Shown piece after piece: positions 55,228 to 64,000 of a DNA stretch of 64,000 bases (position 1 is its first letter; every line of letters starts with the position of its first letter). Below the pieces are notes generated by a model. The model did no database searches and had not been told where the DNA came from. It saw only the letters and a program-made list of their open reading frames with translations. Made by a program: the position numbers and the translations under genes. Origin of the DNA: Herbaspirillum rubrisubalbicans (GTDB lineage Bacteria > Pseudomonadota > Gammaproteobacteria > Burkholderiales > Burkholderiaceae_D); the NCBI RefSeq assembly GCF_003719195.1, contig NZ_CP024996.1, positions 2,542,001-2,606,000 of the forward strand, written 5' to 3'.

Positions 55228-55271
55228 GACTAGGTCTCCTAGCTTTGGGGGCGATGCAGGTAGCGCCCGTA

Positions 55272-56579
55272 TCAGAATTCGGTATGCAGCCGCGCACCCA
55301 GTACCAGTACCGGCCCGCGGTCGGCGTTGTAGGCCGGGTTGAAGATCTTTTGCAGATCCAGCGCCACGGTGCTGTCCTTGGCCAGGCGCAGGTTGTAGTA
55401 GGCCTCCAGGATCTGCTCGGGCCGATAGTTGATGCGGCCATCGCCGATGAACACGCCCATGCCGCCCGCGGCCAGGTAATCCCGATGGGCCGCCGACAAG
55501 CCGTTGCGGATGAGCGCTACGCCCAGTACATCGTCGGCACGCTCCCAGCGCTGCCCGCTGATGGAGGCGCCCACCGTGAGGGAACGCTCGACCTCGGTAA
55601 AGGCATAGGTCTCGGTCTTGCCATCGTTCCAGCTGGCGCGCAAGAAGATGCCGATATCGGCGGCCAGGTTCTGTTCGGCCGAAAAGCCCAGGCCGTACTT
55701 GTCCTGTGGCTTGCGTACCGCCGCCACCGAGGGCGGGCCGCCATTGGCTGCGGCTGCGGCCAGGGCATCGCGGAAACTGCCGCTGACCACGCGGTTGTGG
55801 AATACCAGCAGGCGCAGCTTGCCCGGCTGGCCGCCGATCTGGTGGTCGTGCTCGATTTCGGCCTGGTCGCCGTAATGGCGCAAGATGCGGGTATCGAGTT
55901 GCTGGCCGTTGGATTGCTCCGGCACGAGGTAGCGACCATAGCGATACACCCAGTCCTGGTCGTAGTACTCAAGCGCCGCGCCCCAGGTGTAGCCGCGAGT
56001 ATCGGCGGCGTAGTCGAATGCACCGTAGGTCAGGAGTGACCAGTTGAGGAACTGGGTGCGGCCATCGTGGGCGTAGGCGTTGTTGTCGAAGATATCGGTG
56101 ATGGCGTAGTTGCCGGCAGTCACCACCACCCGACGCGCGCTGACGGTACTGGCCAGTTGGTTCTGGCCGGAATCCAGTCGGGTCGCCTCGCCGTCCAGGT
56201 TCCAGGTCTGGCGCAGGAACAGGCGGGCGCGATAGAAGGTGGGATTGGGGCCGGAGCTCTTCTGCTGCTCCGAATTGATCATCCCGCCCAGCCCGGTGAG
56301 GCCCGACATGGGCACCGATTGCACCACCTCGGGGTTGAAGTACAGTTCACTGCCGGGTGCCAGGCGCAGCCCGAAGAACAGCGTACCGGAGAAGGAATAC
56401 GACTTCTCGGCCTGGGTGCCCAGACTGTTGGGGCCGCTGTAGGCAGCCTGGAAGGGCGACTTGCGTTGCCACACGTAGGTGGCCTGGCCATGCAGGTTCC
56501 AGTCTTCATCGCTGGATTCTTCTGTGGCCAGGGCCAGCACGGGCAGCGGCAGCAGTAGCGCCATCAGGTAGCGTTTCAT
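55272..56579 (-). CDS. Carbohydrate-selective porin-like outer-membrane protein
   Basis: A 435-residue outer-membrane beta-barrel of the OprB-like type. A signal peptide starts MKRYLMALLLPLPVLALA. The mature part begins EDWNLHGQATYVWQ, as in OprB-type porins, and ends RGPVLVLGARLHTEF, an aromatic carboxy terminus suited to barrel insertion. I chose ATG 56579; a second ATG at 56585 is equally possible, as neither has a good ribosome-binding site. It lies between the efflux operon and the lipoprotein gene. The solute is unknown. Confidence 0.75.
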   Translation of the reverse strand: MKRYLMALLLPLPVLALATEESSDEDWNLHGQATYVWQRKSPFQAAYSGPNSLGTQAEKSYSFSGTLFFGLRLAPGSELYFNPEVVQSVPMSGLTGLGGMINSEQQKSSGPNPTFYRARLFLRQTWNLDGEATRLDSGQNQLASTVSARRVVVTAGNYAITDIFDNNAYAHDGRTQFLNWSLLTYGAFDYAADTRGYTWGAALEYYDQDWVYRYGRYLVPEQSNGQQLDTRILRHYGDQAEIEHDHQIGGQPGKLRLLVFHNRVVSGSFRDALAAAAANGGPPSVAAVRKPQDKYGLGFSAEQNLAADIGIFLRASWNDGKTETYAFTEVERSLTVGASISGQRWERADDVLGVALIRNGLSAAHRDYLAAGGMGVFIGDGRINYRPEQILEAYYNLRLAKDSTVALDLQKIFNPAYNADRGPVLVLGARLHTEF

Positions 56580-56640
56580 GTGCATGGCTATGGCTGGCGA
56601 CACGCTGGCCGCCTCTCCCTTTTTTTCATCGATGTCGCTG

Positions 56641-58122
56641 TTACAGATCCTGGTGCCACCAGCCGCCTCCGAGCGCCTGGAACAGCGCCACGGTATCGGC
56701 CAGTCGGCCTGCCTGCGCCTGCACGCGCGACTGGCTGGCCGTGAGCAGGTTCTGCTGTGCCAGCAGCACTTGCGGATAGCCGGCCAGGCCCGCCTTCCAT
56801 TGCGCCTGAGCGGCATCGAAGCTGCGCTGGGCGGCGTCTTCGGCGCGGGCGGCGGCCTTTAAGGCATCGGCATCGGCAGCCATGGCGTGCAAGGTATCGG
56901 CCACGTTCTGGAACGCGCCCAGCACCACGCTGCGGTATTGCGCACTGGCCTGCTCCAAGCCGGCCTCGGCGGAGCGTTGCTGGTGCTGCAGGCTGCCGCC
57001 GTGGAAGATGGGCGTGGCCAGGTCCAGGCCCAGGGTCCAGAAGCCGGGACCGGACGTAAAGAGCTTGGAGATGTCCTGTGCCGAGCTGCCGATGGTGCCG
57101 GTGATGTTGAAGGCGGGCAGGCGATTGGCGATGGCCACCCCGACCTGGGCCGAGGCGGCCTGCCATTGCGCCTGGGCGGCACGCACGTCAGGACGCTGCT
57201 GCACCAGCGTGGAGGGCAGGCTCAAGGGCAATTCAGATGGCAGCTTCAGAGCTGACAAGGCCAGCGTGGGCGTGCCGCCTTGTCCGGGGAAACGACCGAC
57301 CAGTACCGCGATCTGGTCGCGTTGCTGCGCCAGTTGCTTGCGCAGAGGCGGCAAGACCGCCTGGGCCTGGGCCAGCAGGCTTTCCTGGGCGGCCACGTCA
57401 GCCAGGCCCAGTGCCCCGAGTGCGCGCTGCTGGCGTACCAGTTCGAGCTGCTGCGTGGCCAGTGCCTCGGCCTTTTCGGCAGCCTGCAATTGTTCGCGCA
57501 GCGCGGCTTCGTTGACCACGGCCAGCACCACGTTCGATATCAGGGTCAGGTAGGTGGCATTGCGCTGGAAGCGCTGCACCTCGGCCTGGGCCCGACCGGC
57601 CTCGATCTGGCGCCGGGTGCCGCCGAAGATGTCGGGGCTGTAGGCGATGTTGAGCTGGGCGGTATGCAGGTTGTAGATGTAGCTGTTGTCGGCCAGCGGG
57701 CTGGCCAGGGTGTCGGCCACCTTCTGGCGTGTCGGCATGAAGTGCAGGTCGACACTGGGCAAGAGTGAACCACTTTGCGAGGCCGCCGTTTCGCGGGCGG
57801 CACGCAGCGCGGCCTGGGCCGCTTGCAGGTCGGCGTTGTGGGCCAGGGCGTCATCGACCAGGCTATCCAACACCGGCGAGCCGAAGGCCTTCCACCATTG
57901 GCCGGCCACATCCTGACCCGCGACGAAGCGCTGGCCGTCGATGGCCTGCGAGGCTTCGATATGTTCGGCGGTGTAGGCGCTGACCTGGGGCGCCGCCGGT
58001 TGCTTGAAATCCGGGCCGACGGCGCAGCCGCCCAGCGGCAGGCCGAAGCTCAGGCCCAGCGCGGTGGCGCCGGCCAGGCCGCGCCAGCGCAAGGGGAGGG
58101 AGGGAGACAATCTCAGGGACAT
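56641..58122 (-). CDS. Outer-membrane factor of an RND efflux system (NodT/CusC type)
   Basis: A 493-residue TolC-like lipoprotein with a lipobox at LGGC, then AVGPDFKQP, the usual start of NodT/OprM-type factors. Two OEP repeats follow, with long coiled-coil helices. It should form the exit channel for the RND pump encoded just upstream. The ATG at 58122 was chosen to match the signal peptide (MSLRLSPSLPLRW); earlier ATGs at 58158 and 58176 would overlap the end of the RND gene. Operon order is fusion protein, pump, channel. Confidence 0.92.
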   Translation of the reverse strand: MSLRLSPSLPLRWRGLAGATALGLSFGLPLGGCAVGPDFKQPAAPQVSAYTAEHIEASQAIDGQRFVAGQDVAGQWWKAFGSPVLDSLVDDALAHNADLQAAQAALRAARETAASQSGSLLPSVDLHFMPTRQKVADTLASPLADNSYIYNLHTAQLNIAYSPDIFGGTRRQIEAGRAQAEVQRFQRNATYLTLISNVVLAVVNEAALREQLQAAEKAEALATQQLELVRQQRALGALGLADVAAQESLLAQAQAVLPPLRKQLAQQRDQIAVLVGRFPGQGGTPTLALSALKLPSELPLSLPSTLVQQRPDVRAAQAQWQAASAQVGVAIANRLPAFNITGTIGSSAQDISKLFTSGPGFWTLGLDLATPIFHGGSLQHQQRSAEAGLEQASAQYRSVVLGAFQNVADTLHAMAADADALKAAARAEDAAQRSFDAAQAQWKAGLAGYPQVLLAQQNLLTASQSRVQAQAGRLADTVALFQALGGGWWHQDL

Positions 58123-58135
58123 GATGGGGGCATCC

Positions 58136-61100
58136 TCAACGGGCGTTGGCATGGTCATGCGGGGCGCTGCCGGCACGCTGGGCCAGCTTCGATTCGATCA
58201 GGTAGTACAGCGCTGGCAGCAGCACCAGGGTCAGCACGGTGGCGCTCATGAGCCCACCCACCACCACGGTCGCCAGCGGCCGTTGCACGTCGCTGCCCAG
58301 GCCATGGGCGATGGCGGCCGGCACCAGGCCGAGCGCGGCCACGGTGGCCGTCATCAGCACCGGTCGCATCCGTTCCAGCGCCCCGCCGATGACCGCCTCG
58401 CGCAAGGGCAGGCCGGATTGGCTGACCCAGCGGTTCAGGTTGGACATCATGATGATGGCGTTCAAGACCGCCACCCCGAATAGCGCAATGAAGCCCACCG
58501 CGGAAGAAACGTTCAGGGTCATGTCGCGCAGGTGCAGCGCCACCAGGCCACCCAGCGTCGCCAGCGGCACGCACAGCAGGATCAGTGCTGGCTGGCGCAG
58601 GTTCTTGAACTCGGCAAAGAGCAGCACGAACATGAAGGCCAGTGCCATCGGCAGGATCAGCGCCAGGCGTGACTGGGCCCGTTGCTGGTTCTCGAACTGG
58701 CCGCCCCAGGCGATCTCGTAGCGCGAATGGTCGTAGTGCACCTGCTGGGCGATGCGCGCCTTGGCGTCATCCAGGAAGGAAGCCAGGTCGCGGCCGCGCA
58801 GGTTCAGGCGCACGGTCAGATGACGGCGGTTCATTTCCCGGGTGATGGTGGTTTCGCCATCTTCCATGGTGATATGCGCCACCTGCGACAAGGCCACATG
58901 CGCGCCATTGGCGGCCACCAGGGTCAGGTTGCCCAGCGCTTCGGGGGTGGAGCGTGCGCCATCATTGAAGACTGCGGCCACGTTGTAGCTGCGTTCCTCG
59001 ATGAAGACCTGGGTCACGGGGCTGCCGCCGATGCCGGTCTGGATCAGGGCCATGATGTCGGAGACGTTGATGCCCAGGCGGGCTGCTGCGGCACGATCCA
59101 CGTTCACCCGCACCTGCGGCAGGCGCGGTTCCTGGTCGATCACCACGTCGGCCGCACCCGGTACGTCCTGCAACACGCCCTGGACCGCATTGGCCAGCAC
59201 GCGCATTTCGCCGAAGTCATTGCCAAAGATTTTCACCGCCAGGTCGCTGTGCGAACCGGAAAGCTTGTCGAGCACGCCATCGATCATGGGCTGGGTAAAG
59301 CCGACATCGATGCCGGCCAGTTTCTTGTAGCGCTCCGACATGTGGGCGATCAGTTCCTGCTTGGTCCAGCCGGATTTCCATTCCGAATAGGGGTGCAGGG
59401 TCACCGCGCATTCGATGTGCGAAGGCGTGAAGGGATCGGTACCATCATCGTTGCGACCGACCTGGGTGACGATGTGCTCGACCTCAGGGAATTCATGGGT
59501 CGCCGCACGCAGGCGGTCGGCCAGTTCGCTAGCCTTGTCCAGCGAGATCCCCGGTGGCAGTTGCACCTGCAACCAGATCGACCCCTCATCCAGGTAAGGC
59601 AGGAAGTCGCGACCGATGGTCGCCCCCAGCACACCGATGGCTGCCAGGGTCAGTAGCGTGGCGGCCAGTACGAAGCGCGACTTGCCCACCAGTTTGTCCA
59701 GCACCTTGCGATAGCGTGGCTCCAGCCACACCAGCACCGGATTGTGGAACACCTTGACCGGTCGCCGATAGGCCATCCACGACAAGCCGGGCGTCAACAA
59801 CAAGGCCACCAGCAGGGCGCCCACCAGGGCGAAGCCGACCGCGAAGGCCATTGGCGAGAACAGCTTGTATTCGATGCGCTGGAAGGCGAACAGCGGCAGG
59901 TAGGCGATGATGATGACCAACATGCCGAAGAAGATCGGGCGCGCCAGTTGGCGCATCAGGCGCAGCACGTCCTCACCGCTGATCTCGCCTTGCGGTCGCT
60001 CCTCGCGCAGGCGCAGGATGCTTTCCACCAGCACGATGGCGCCATCGACCAGGATGCCGAAGTCAATCGCCCCCAGCGAGAGCAGGTTGGCCGGAATATT
60101 GAAGTGGTGCATCAGGATGAAGGCCGTCAACAGCGACAGCGGAATCGTGATGGCCACGATGGCCGCCGCGCGCGGGCTGCCCAGGAACAGGAACAGCACC
60201 AGCGAGACCAGCAACATGCCTTCGACGAGGGTCTTGCCCACCGTGTGTACGGTCGCCTCGACCAGCTTGCTGCGGTCGATGTAGGGAACGATCTTCACAT
60301 CCTTGGGCAGGATATGGTCGTTCAAGTCCTGCACCGCCGCGTGCACGCCGTCCATCACGCGCGAGGGGTTTTCATTCTTGAGCAACAGGGTGATGCCTTC
60401 GATGGCGTCGGACTGGTGGTCGATACCCAGCACGCCGTGGCGTTCCTGGTTGCCTAGCACCACGCGGCCCAGGTCCTTGACCAGCACCGGCACGCCATTC
60501 TTTTGCGACACCACGATGTTGCCCAGGTCATCGAGACTGCGGATCAGACCGACGCCACGAATGACCAGACCCTGTTCACCGCGCTTCATGATGCTGCCGC
60601 CGGCATTGGCGTTGTTGGCCGAGATGGCCTGGCTGATCTGGTTCAGCGAGGTGTTGTACTTGATCAGCTTGGCCGGGTCCAGTTCCAGCATGAACTGGGT
60701 GGTCAGGCCGCCGAAGTTGGAGACGTCCACCACGCCCGGCACCTGCTTCAAGCGCGGAATGACCTTCCAGAACTGCAGTTCGGACAGTTCGCGCAGGTCG
60801 CGTGTCTTCGATTGCAGGGTATAGCGGTAGATCTCGCCGATGGGCGAGGTCAGGGCATCCAGTCCCGGTTGTGCGCCGTAGGGCAGGCTGACCGCAGAGA
60901 TGCGTTCCTGCAGGCGCTGGCGCGACCAGTAGTCTTCGGCGCCGTCATTGAAGACCACGGTGATCAGGGATAGGCCGAAGGTGCTTTCTGAGCGCATCAC
61001 ATGCATTCCCGGGGTGCCCATGATCTGGCGCTCCAGCGGGATGGTGATCTGCTGTTCCACTTCTTCGGCAGCCAGGCCATTGACCTGGGTCACCACTTGT

Positions 61101-61240
61101 GAGGTGACATCGGCAATGTCGGGATAGGCTTCAAGGGGCAGCTGGTTCCAGCAGTACCAGCCATACAACGCGGCCAGCAGGAACACCAGCTGGACGATGC
61201 CGCGCCGCTGGAAGCAGAGGGAGACAAGACGTTCAATCAT
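58136..61240 (-). CDS. Heavy-metal RND efflux pump (CzcA/CusA family)
   Basis: A 1034-residue RND transporter, 12 membrane helices and two large periplasmic loops. The fourth-helix motif is DFGILVDGAIVLVE, the D-F-G-x-x-x-D-G pattern of divalent-cation HME pumps such as CzcA, not the pattern of monovalent CusA. MIERLVSLCFQRRG starts it. It would export Zn, Co, Cd or Ni across both membranes with the adjacent fusion protein and channel. It overlaps the fusion protein gene by eight bases. The metal range is inferred from this motif only. Confidence 0.93.
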   Translation of the reverse strand: MIERLVSLCFQRRGIVQLVFLLAALYGWYCWNQLPLEAYPDIADVTSQVVTQVNGLAAEEVEQQITIPLERQIMGTPGMHVMRSESTFGLSLITVVFNDGAEDYWSRQRLQERISAVSLPYGAQPGLDALTSPIGEIYRYTLQSKTRDLRELSELQFWKVIPRLKQVPGVVDVSNFGGLTTQFMLELDPAKLIKYNTSLNQISQAISANNANAGGSIMKRGEQGLVIRGVGLIRSLDDLGNIVVSQKNGVPVLVKDLGRVVLGNQERHGVLGIDHQSDAIEGITLLLKNENPSRVMDGVHAAVQDLNDHILPKDVKIVPYIDRSKLVEATVHTVGKTLVEGMLLVSLVLFLFLGSPRAAAIVAITIPLSLLTAFILMHHFNIPANLLSLGAIDFGILVDGAIVLVESILRLREERPQGEISGEDVLRLMRQLARPIFFGMLVIIIAYLPLFAFQRIEYKLFSPMAFAVGFALVGALLVALLLTPGLSWMAYRRPVKVFHNPVLVWLEPRYRKVLDKLVGKSRFVLAATLLTLAAIGVLGATIGRDFLPYLDEGSIWLQVQLPPGISLDKASELADRLRAATHEFPEVEHIVTQVGRNDDGTDPFTPSHIECAVTLHPYSEWKSGWTKQELIAHMSERYKKLAGIDVGFTQPMIDGVLDKLSGSHSDLAVKIFGNDFGEMRVLANAVQGVLQDVPGAADVVIDQEPRLPQVRVNVDRAAAARLGINVSDIMALIQTGIGGSPVTQVFIEERSYNVAAVFNDGARSTPEALGNLTLVAANGAHVALSQVAHITMEDGETTITREMNRRHLTVRLNLRGRDLASFLDDAKARIAQQVHYDHSRYEIAWGGQFENQQRAQSRLALILPMALAFMFVLLFAEFKNLRQPALILLCVPLATLGGLVALHLRDMTLNVSSAVGFIALFGVAVLNAIIMMSNLNRWVSQSGLPLREAVIGGALERMRPVLMTATVAALGLVPAAIAHGLGSDVQRPLATVVVGGLMSATVLTLVLLPALYYLIESKLAQRAGSAPHDHANAR

Positions 61241-62378
61241 TGAGCAGCACTCCATCCTTGACCACCACGCGGGTGCCGGCCTGCAGGCCATCGGTGACCT
61301 CGACGTCATTGCCCACCTGCGCGCCCAGCATGATCTTGCGGGCCTCGAACTTCCAGGGCGCGACCTCGACGAAGACACGATTGGCAAAGCCGCTTTGCAC
61401 CACCGCCGTCATCGGCACCAGCAGGCCGGCATGGGCCTGCTCACGCAAGGTGGCCTGGGCGAACATGCCGGGCTTGAGTCGTTCATCGGTGTTGGTCACC
61501 AGGATGCGCACCTTCACGGTACGGGTATCCGGGTCCAGCACCTGGCCCACCGATTTGACCTTGGCCTGCAGCGGCTGGCCGGGATAGGCGTCCAGCGCGA
61601 TCTCGGCATCCTGGCCGATGTGCAGGCGCGCCAGGTCTTTTTCCTGGGCGCTGGCGGTGACATAGACCGAAGACAGGTCGGCCACCGTCATCACTGAGGC
61701 GGTGTTGTCATTCCAGAAGCTGCCGACGGCGGCATTGAGCTCAATCACGTGACCGCTGACCGGCGCGCGCACGGCCAGCCTGGCAGAGCCGCCGGAGGCT
61801 GCCGTACCGCCCAGTGCGGCCACGCGGGCGTGAGCGCGGGCGGCTTCGCTGTCGGCTTGTTCATAGTCGCTTTGCGCCTGTTCCAGGTCGCGTCGCGCGG
61901 AGATGTTGGCCCGGTCCAGGCTGCGCTGGCGTTCCAGGTTGCGGCGCGTGAGGGCCAGCGTGGATTGCGCCTTGCGCTCATCGCTCACGGCCTGGGCCAG
62001 GTCCGAGGATTCGATCTCGAAGAGCACATCACCGGCCTTGACTGCATCGCCCAGCCGCTTCTGGATGCTCACGATACGTCCGGTGGTGGGCGGCAGGATC
62101 TTGGCCAGCCGTGCCGGATCGGCTTCCACCGAGGCCGGCAGGCTGAAGGGGATGGCGATGCTGCGCTGTTCGATCAAGGCGGTCTTCAGACTATCGCGCA
62201 AGGCCGACGCGGGAGGGATGACGATGGTCTCACCTTCATGAGTGAGTACGGGACTGGCGACCGGGCTCTTGACCTCATTGGCCATGAGCGGCAATACGCC
62301 GCGAACGGTCAGGGCAAGCGTGACGACTGCGCCGAGCAGGACGACCAGGCGCCTGCGCGTAAGGATGTTGTGGTTCAT
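61233..62378 (-). CDS. RND membrane fusion protein
   Basis: A 381-residue periplasmic adaptor with an amino-terminal membrane anchor (RRRLVVLLGAVVTLALTV). The lipoyl half motifs flank a coiled-coil: GRIVSIQKRLGDAVKAGDVLFEIESSDL and VRAPVSGHVIEL, then a beta-barrel domain with DAYPGQPLQAKV. It connects the pump to the outer-membrane channel. It is first in the operon and divergent from the two-component genes, so its promoter probably carries the regulator site. The ATG at 62378 was chosen because the signal anchor starts there. Confidence 0.92.
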   Translation of the reverse strand: MNHNILTRRRLVVLLGAVVTLALTVRGVLPLMANEVKSPVASPVLTHEGETIVIPPASALRDSLKTALIEQRSIAIPFSLPASVEADPARLAKILPPTTGRIVSIQKRLGDAVKAGDVLFEIESSDLAQAVSDERKAQSTLALTRRNLERQRSLDRANISARRDLEQAQSDYEQADSEAARAHARVAALGGTAASGGSARLAVRAPVSGHVIELNAAVGSFWNDNTASVMTVADLSSVYVTASAQEKDLARLHIGQDAEIALDAYPGQPLQAKVKSVGQVLDPDTRTVKVRILVTNTDERLKPGMFAQATLREQAHAGLLVPMTAVVQSGFANRVFVEVAPWKFEARKIMLGAQVGNDVEVTDGLQAGTRVVVKDGVLLND

Positions 62379-62537
62379 GGTGGCACCGTGGGCTGTGCGT
62401 GATGCGTGGAGATGGGGATGGGTGGTATCCCCCCGTGGCGTGAACGCCGATGCGTTTCGCGCTCGCCGCACCAGCCTGCGTGTGCTGTCGAGCTGCAGAA
62501 AACTTCGCTATGATAGGTGGCCCGAATGCAGCAGTTT

Positions 62538-62553
62538 CTGAATTGTTCTTCAG
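62538..62553. promoter_or_regulatory. Candidate operator in the divergent efflux promoter
   Basis: CTGAA (62538-62542) and TTCAG (62549-62553) are inverted around six bases, extendable to TTTCTGAA/TTCAGGAA with one mismatch. It lies between the fusion protein gene and the response regulator, where an OmpR-type regulator should bind. Confidence 0.4.
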
Positions 62554-62615
62554 GAAGCGGACTTGCTGACAACGCTTTGGATAACGTTTTTGATGATCGA
62601 TGGGACCAGGACTTC

Positions 62616-63293
62616 ATGCATATCCTGCTGGTGGAAGATGACAAGAAAGCCGCACGGCTGCTGGCCCAGGGCTTGCAGGAAGAGGGCTTCGAGGTGGTCG
62701 TGGCGCACAGCGGCGAAGAGGCGCTGGCCCATCTCGGCAGCGCTTTCGATGTGGCCATCTTCGACCGCATGTTGCCCGGCATCGACGGCCTGACCCTGTG
62801 CCAGCGCGTGCGTCAGGCCCAGGTGCAATGGCCGATCCTGATGCTGACCGCACGCGACGCGTTGGGAGAAAAGGTCGAGGGCCTCAATGCCGGTGTGGAT
62901 GATTACCTGGCCAAGCCCTTCGCCTTCGAGGAATTGCTGGCGCGCCTGCACGCCTTGCTGCGCCGTCCCAGCCAGCTTCAGGTGATGCATCTGCAACTGG
63001 CCGACCTGCGCATCGACCTGTTGGCCCATGAGGTGTTGCGCGACGGCCAGCGGCTCGATCTCACGCAAAAGGAATACGCGGTGCTGGTGCTGCTGGTGCG
63101 CCATGCCGGCAACGTGGTGAGCCGCCAGCAACTGGCCGAGCAAGTGTGGCACGCCGACCTCATTGCCATCGACAACCTGATCGATGTCCACATCAAGAAC
63201 CTGCGCCGCAAGATCGATACCGAAGGTCGCCCGGCCATGATCGAAACCCTGCGCGGTCAGGGTTTTTGCATCCGACGCCAAGGGCAGCAATAA
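62616..63293 (+). CDS. OmpR-family response regulator (heavy-metal type)
   Basis: A 225-residue regulator with receiver (MHILLVEDDKKAARLL; phosphoacceptor Asp in AIFDRMLPGIDG; Thr in LMLTARD; Lys in LAKPFAFEELLARL) and OmpR winged helix (LTQKEYAVLVLLVRHAGNVVSRQQLAEQVW; IDVHIKNLRRKID). It resembles CusR/CopR/CzcR regulators. It is divergent from the efflux operon and very likely activates it when phosphorylated by the kinase that starts two bases after its stop. Confidence 0.93.
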   Translation: MHILLVEDDKKAARLLAQGLQEEGFEVVVAHSGEEALAHLGSAFDVAIFDRMLPGIDGLTLCQRVRQAQVQWPILMLTARDALGEKVEGLNAGVDDYLAKPFAFEELLARLHALLRRPSQLQVMHLQLADLRIDLLAHEVLRDGQRLDLTQKEYAVLVLLVRHAGNVVSRQQLAEQVWHADLIAIDNLIDVHIKNLRRKIDTEGRPAMIETLRGQGFCIRRQGQQ

Positions 63294-63295
63294 TC

Positions 63296-64000
63296 ATGGG
63301 ATTCCGCAAACGCCTGTTGCTGGTCCACCTGATGGCGGTGGTGATGATCGTCACCTGCGCCGCCGCCACCGGCTGGTGGCTGCTGTCGGAATCAGTGCGA
63401 GGGCAACTGGATGCGGCGCTGCTGGCGCTGGGCGAGACCGAGGCCGGCCTGATTGCCGAAGGGCGCGACCCCTCGATCCACGTCCATGAGCCCAGTCCGG
63501 GTACTGCGCCGCCGTCGCTGGTGCGGCTGGATCGGCTGGTGCAGATCATTGATGCCGATGGTCACATCCTCGGGCGCAGCAACAACCTCGGCGCCGGCAC
63601 GCTGCCGGTCTCGGCCAGCCTGCTCAAGCGATTGGCCCAAGGACAGACCGTCTTCGAGACCTTGCCCCATGCTAGCGAAGAACCGCTGCGCATGGTCTCG
63701 GTGCCGGTGCGTCTGGGCCAGCAGCGGTACGCGGTACTGGTGGCCGGTTCCCTGGATGATGCCGACCATATCCTGGGCTCGGCCGCCTTGCTCTTCGCCG
63801 GGCTGGCGGTGGCGCTGCTGGTGGCCCTGGCAGCGGCCAGTGCCTTGCTGACCAATCGCCTGTTCGGCACCGTGGACCGCATTGCGGCGCAGGCGCGGCG
63901 CATCAGCGACGCCAATCTCGGCGAACGCCTGGCCGACCCCGACAGCGACGATGAAATCGGGCATCTGGTGGACACCCTCAATTCCATGCTGGCGCGGCTG
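63296..64000 (+). CDS. Sensor histidine kinase of the metal system (3' truncated)
   Basis: The first 235 codons of a membrane sensor kinase, cut by the end of the window. Helix ~10-30 (LLLVHLMAVVMIVTCAAATGWW), a periplasmic region ~31-160, helix ~165-188 and a HAMP domain (RIAAQARRISDANLGERL; DEIGHLVDTLNSML) are visible. The H-box and ATPase must lie beyond 64000. The ATG at 63296 lies two bases after the response regulator stop. It resembles CusS/CopS-type sensors, and the ligand is probably the exported metal. Confidence 0.85.
   Translation, partial: MGFRKRLLLVHLMAVVMIVTCAAATGWWLLSESVRGQLDAALLALGETEAGLIAEGRDPSIHVHEPSPGTAPPSLVRLDRLVQIIDADGHILGRSNNLGAGTLPVSASLLKRLAQGQTVFETLPHASEEPLRMVSVPVRLGQQRYAVLVAGSLDDADHILGSAALLFAGLAVALLVALAAASALLTNRLFGTVDRIAAQARRISDANLGERLADPDSDDEIGHLVDTLNSMLARL

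Overview
The window is a GC-rich, densely packed stretch of bacterial chromosome, probably from a betaproteobacterium of the Oxalobacteraceae, most likely Herbaspirillum or a close relative. That placement is an inference from gene content: cyoABCD beside a RegB/RegA pair, a tcuRABC cluster, a bio operon with its own GntR regulator, DNA polymerase II, and many chemosensory genes. I saw no insertion sequence, integrase, tRNA, rRNA or CRISPR array. Coding density is high, and stop/start overlaps (ATGA, TGATG) are common within operons.

Region 1 (1-4584): the end of a TetR regulator, a small two-helix membrane protein, and a minus-strand operon of a 56-residue acidic protein, a phospholipase D/VTT fusion and an endonuclease/exonuclease/phosphatase-family protein. 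Region 2 (4890-10175): a five-gene chemosensory-like module. It has a membrane-anchored CheA-like kinase without a CheW-like domain, a minimal MCP-like protein, two CheX/CheC-type proteins (one fused to a degenerate receiver) and a CheY. CheW, CheR and CheB are absent. This is my best candidate for an undescribed signalling system. Region 3 (10306-13757): a two-domain PPC/DUF296 protein, a small orphan protein, and a fluoride-resistance unit made of a fluoride riboswitch, a CLC-F transporter and a DUF190 protein.

Region 4 (13950-18676): a zinc metallopeptidase-like protein, then a type VI secretion cargo island: PAAR, DUF4123 adaptor, a small unknown, a Tox-REase-5 nuclease toxin, an Imm52 immunity protein and a second, frameshifted Imm52 copy. 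Region 5 (18705-27194): an MFS transporter divergent from cyoABCD (bo3 quinol oxidase), followed by a SURF1-like protein and the RegB/RegA redox two-component pair. Region 6 (27280-31917): a branched-chain amino acid-type ABC transporter in which both permeases are fused. Region 7 (32078-33718): a LOV blue-light hybrid histidine kinase.

Region 8 (33735-39893): the biotin operon bioB-P450-bioF-bioA-bioD, transcribed divergently from a GntR regulator that I read as BioR, with a perfect BioR box directly before its start codon. Region 9 (39902-47326): a hydrolase divergent from a MocR-type regulator, with a 10-bp inverted repeat between them, then tcuR and tcuABC for tricarballylate use. Region 10 (47351-64000): a DUF1311-like secreted protein, DNA polymerase II, a Bcr/CflA transporter, an MCP, a ParB-like/lipoprotein pair, a porin, and a tripartite heavy-metal RND efflux system divergent from its two-component regulator. 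The sensor kinase of that pair runs off the end of the window.

A degenerate heptamer repeat (CTCTGAN on one strand) occurs in tandem in three intergenic regions.
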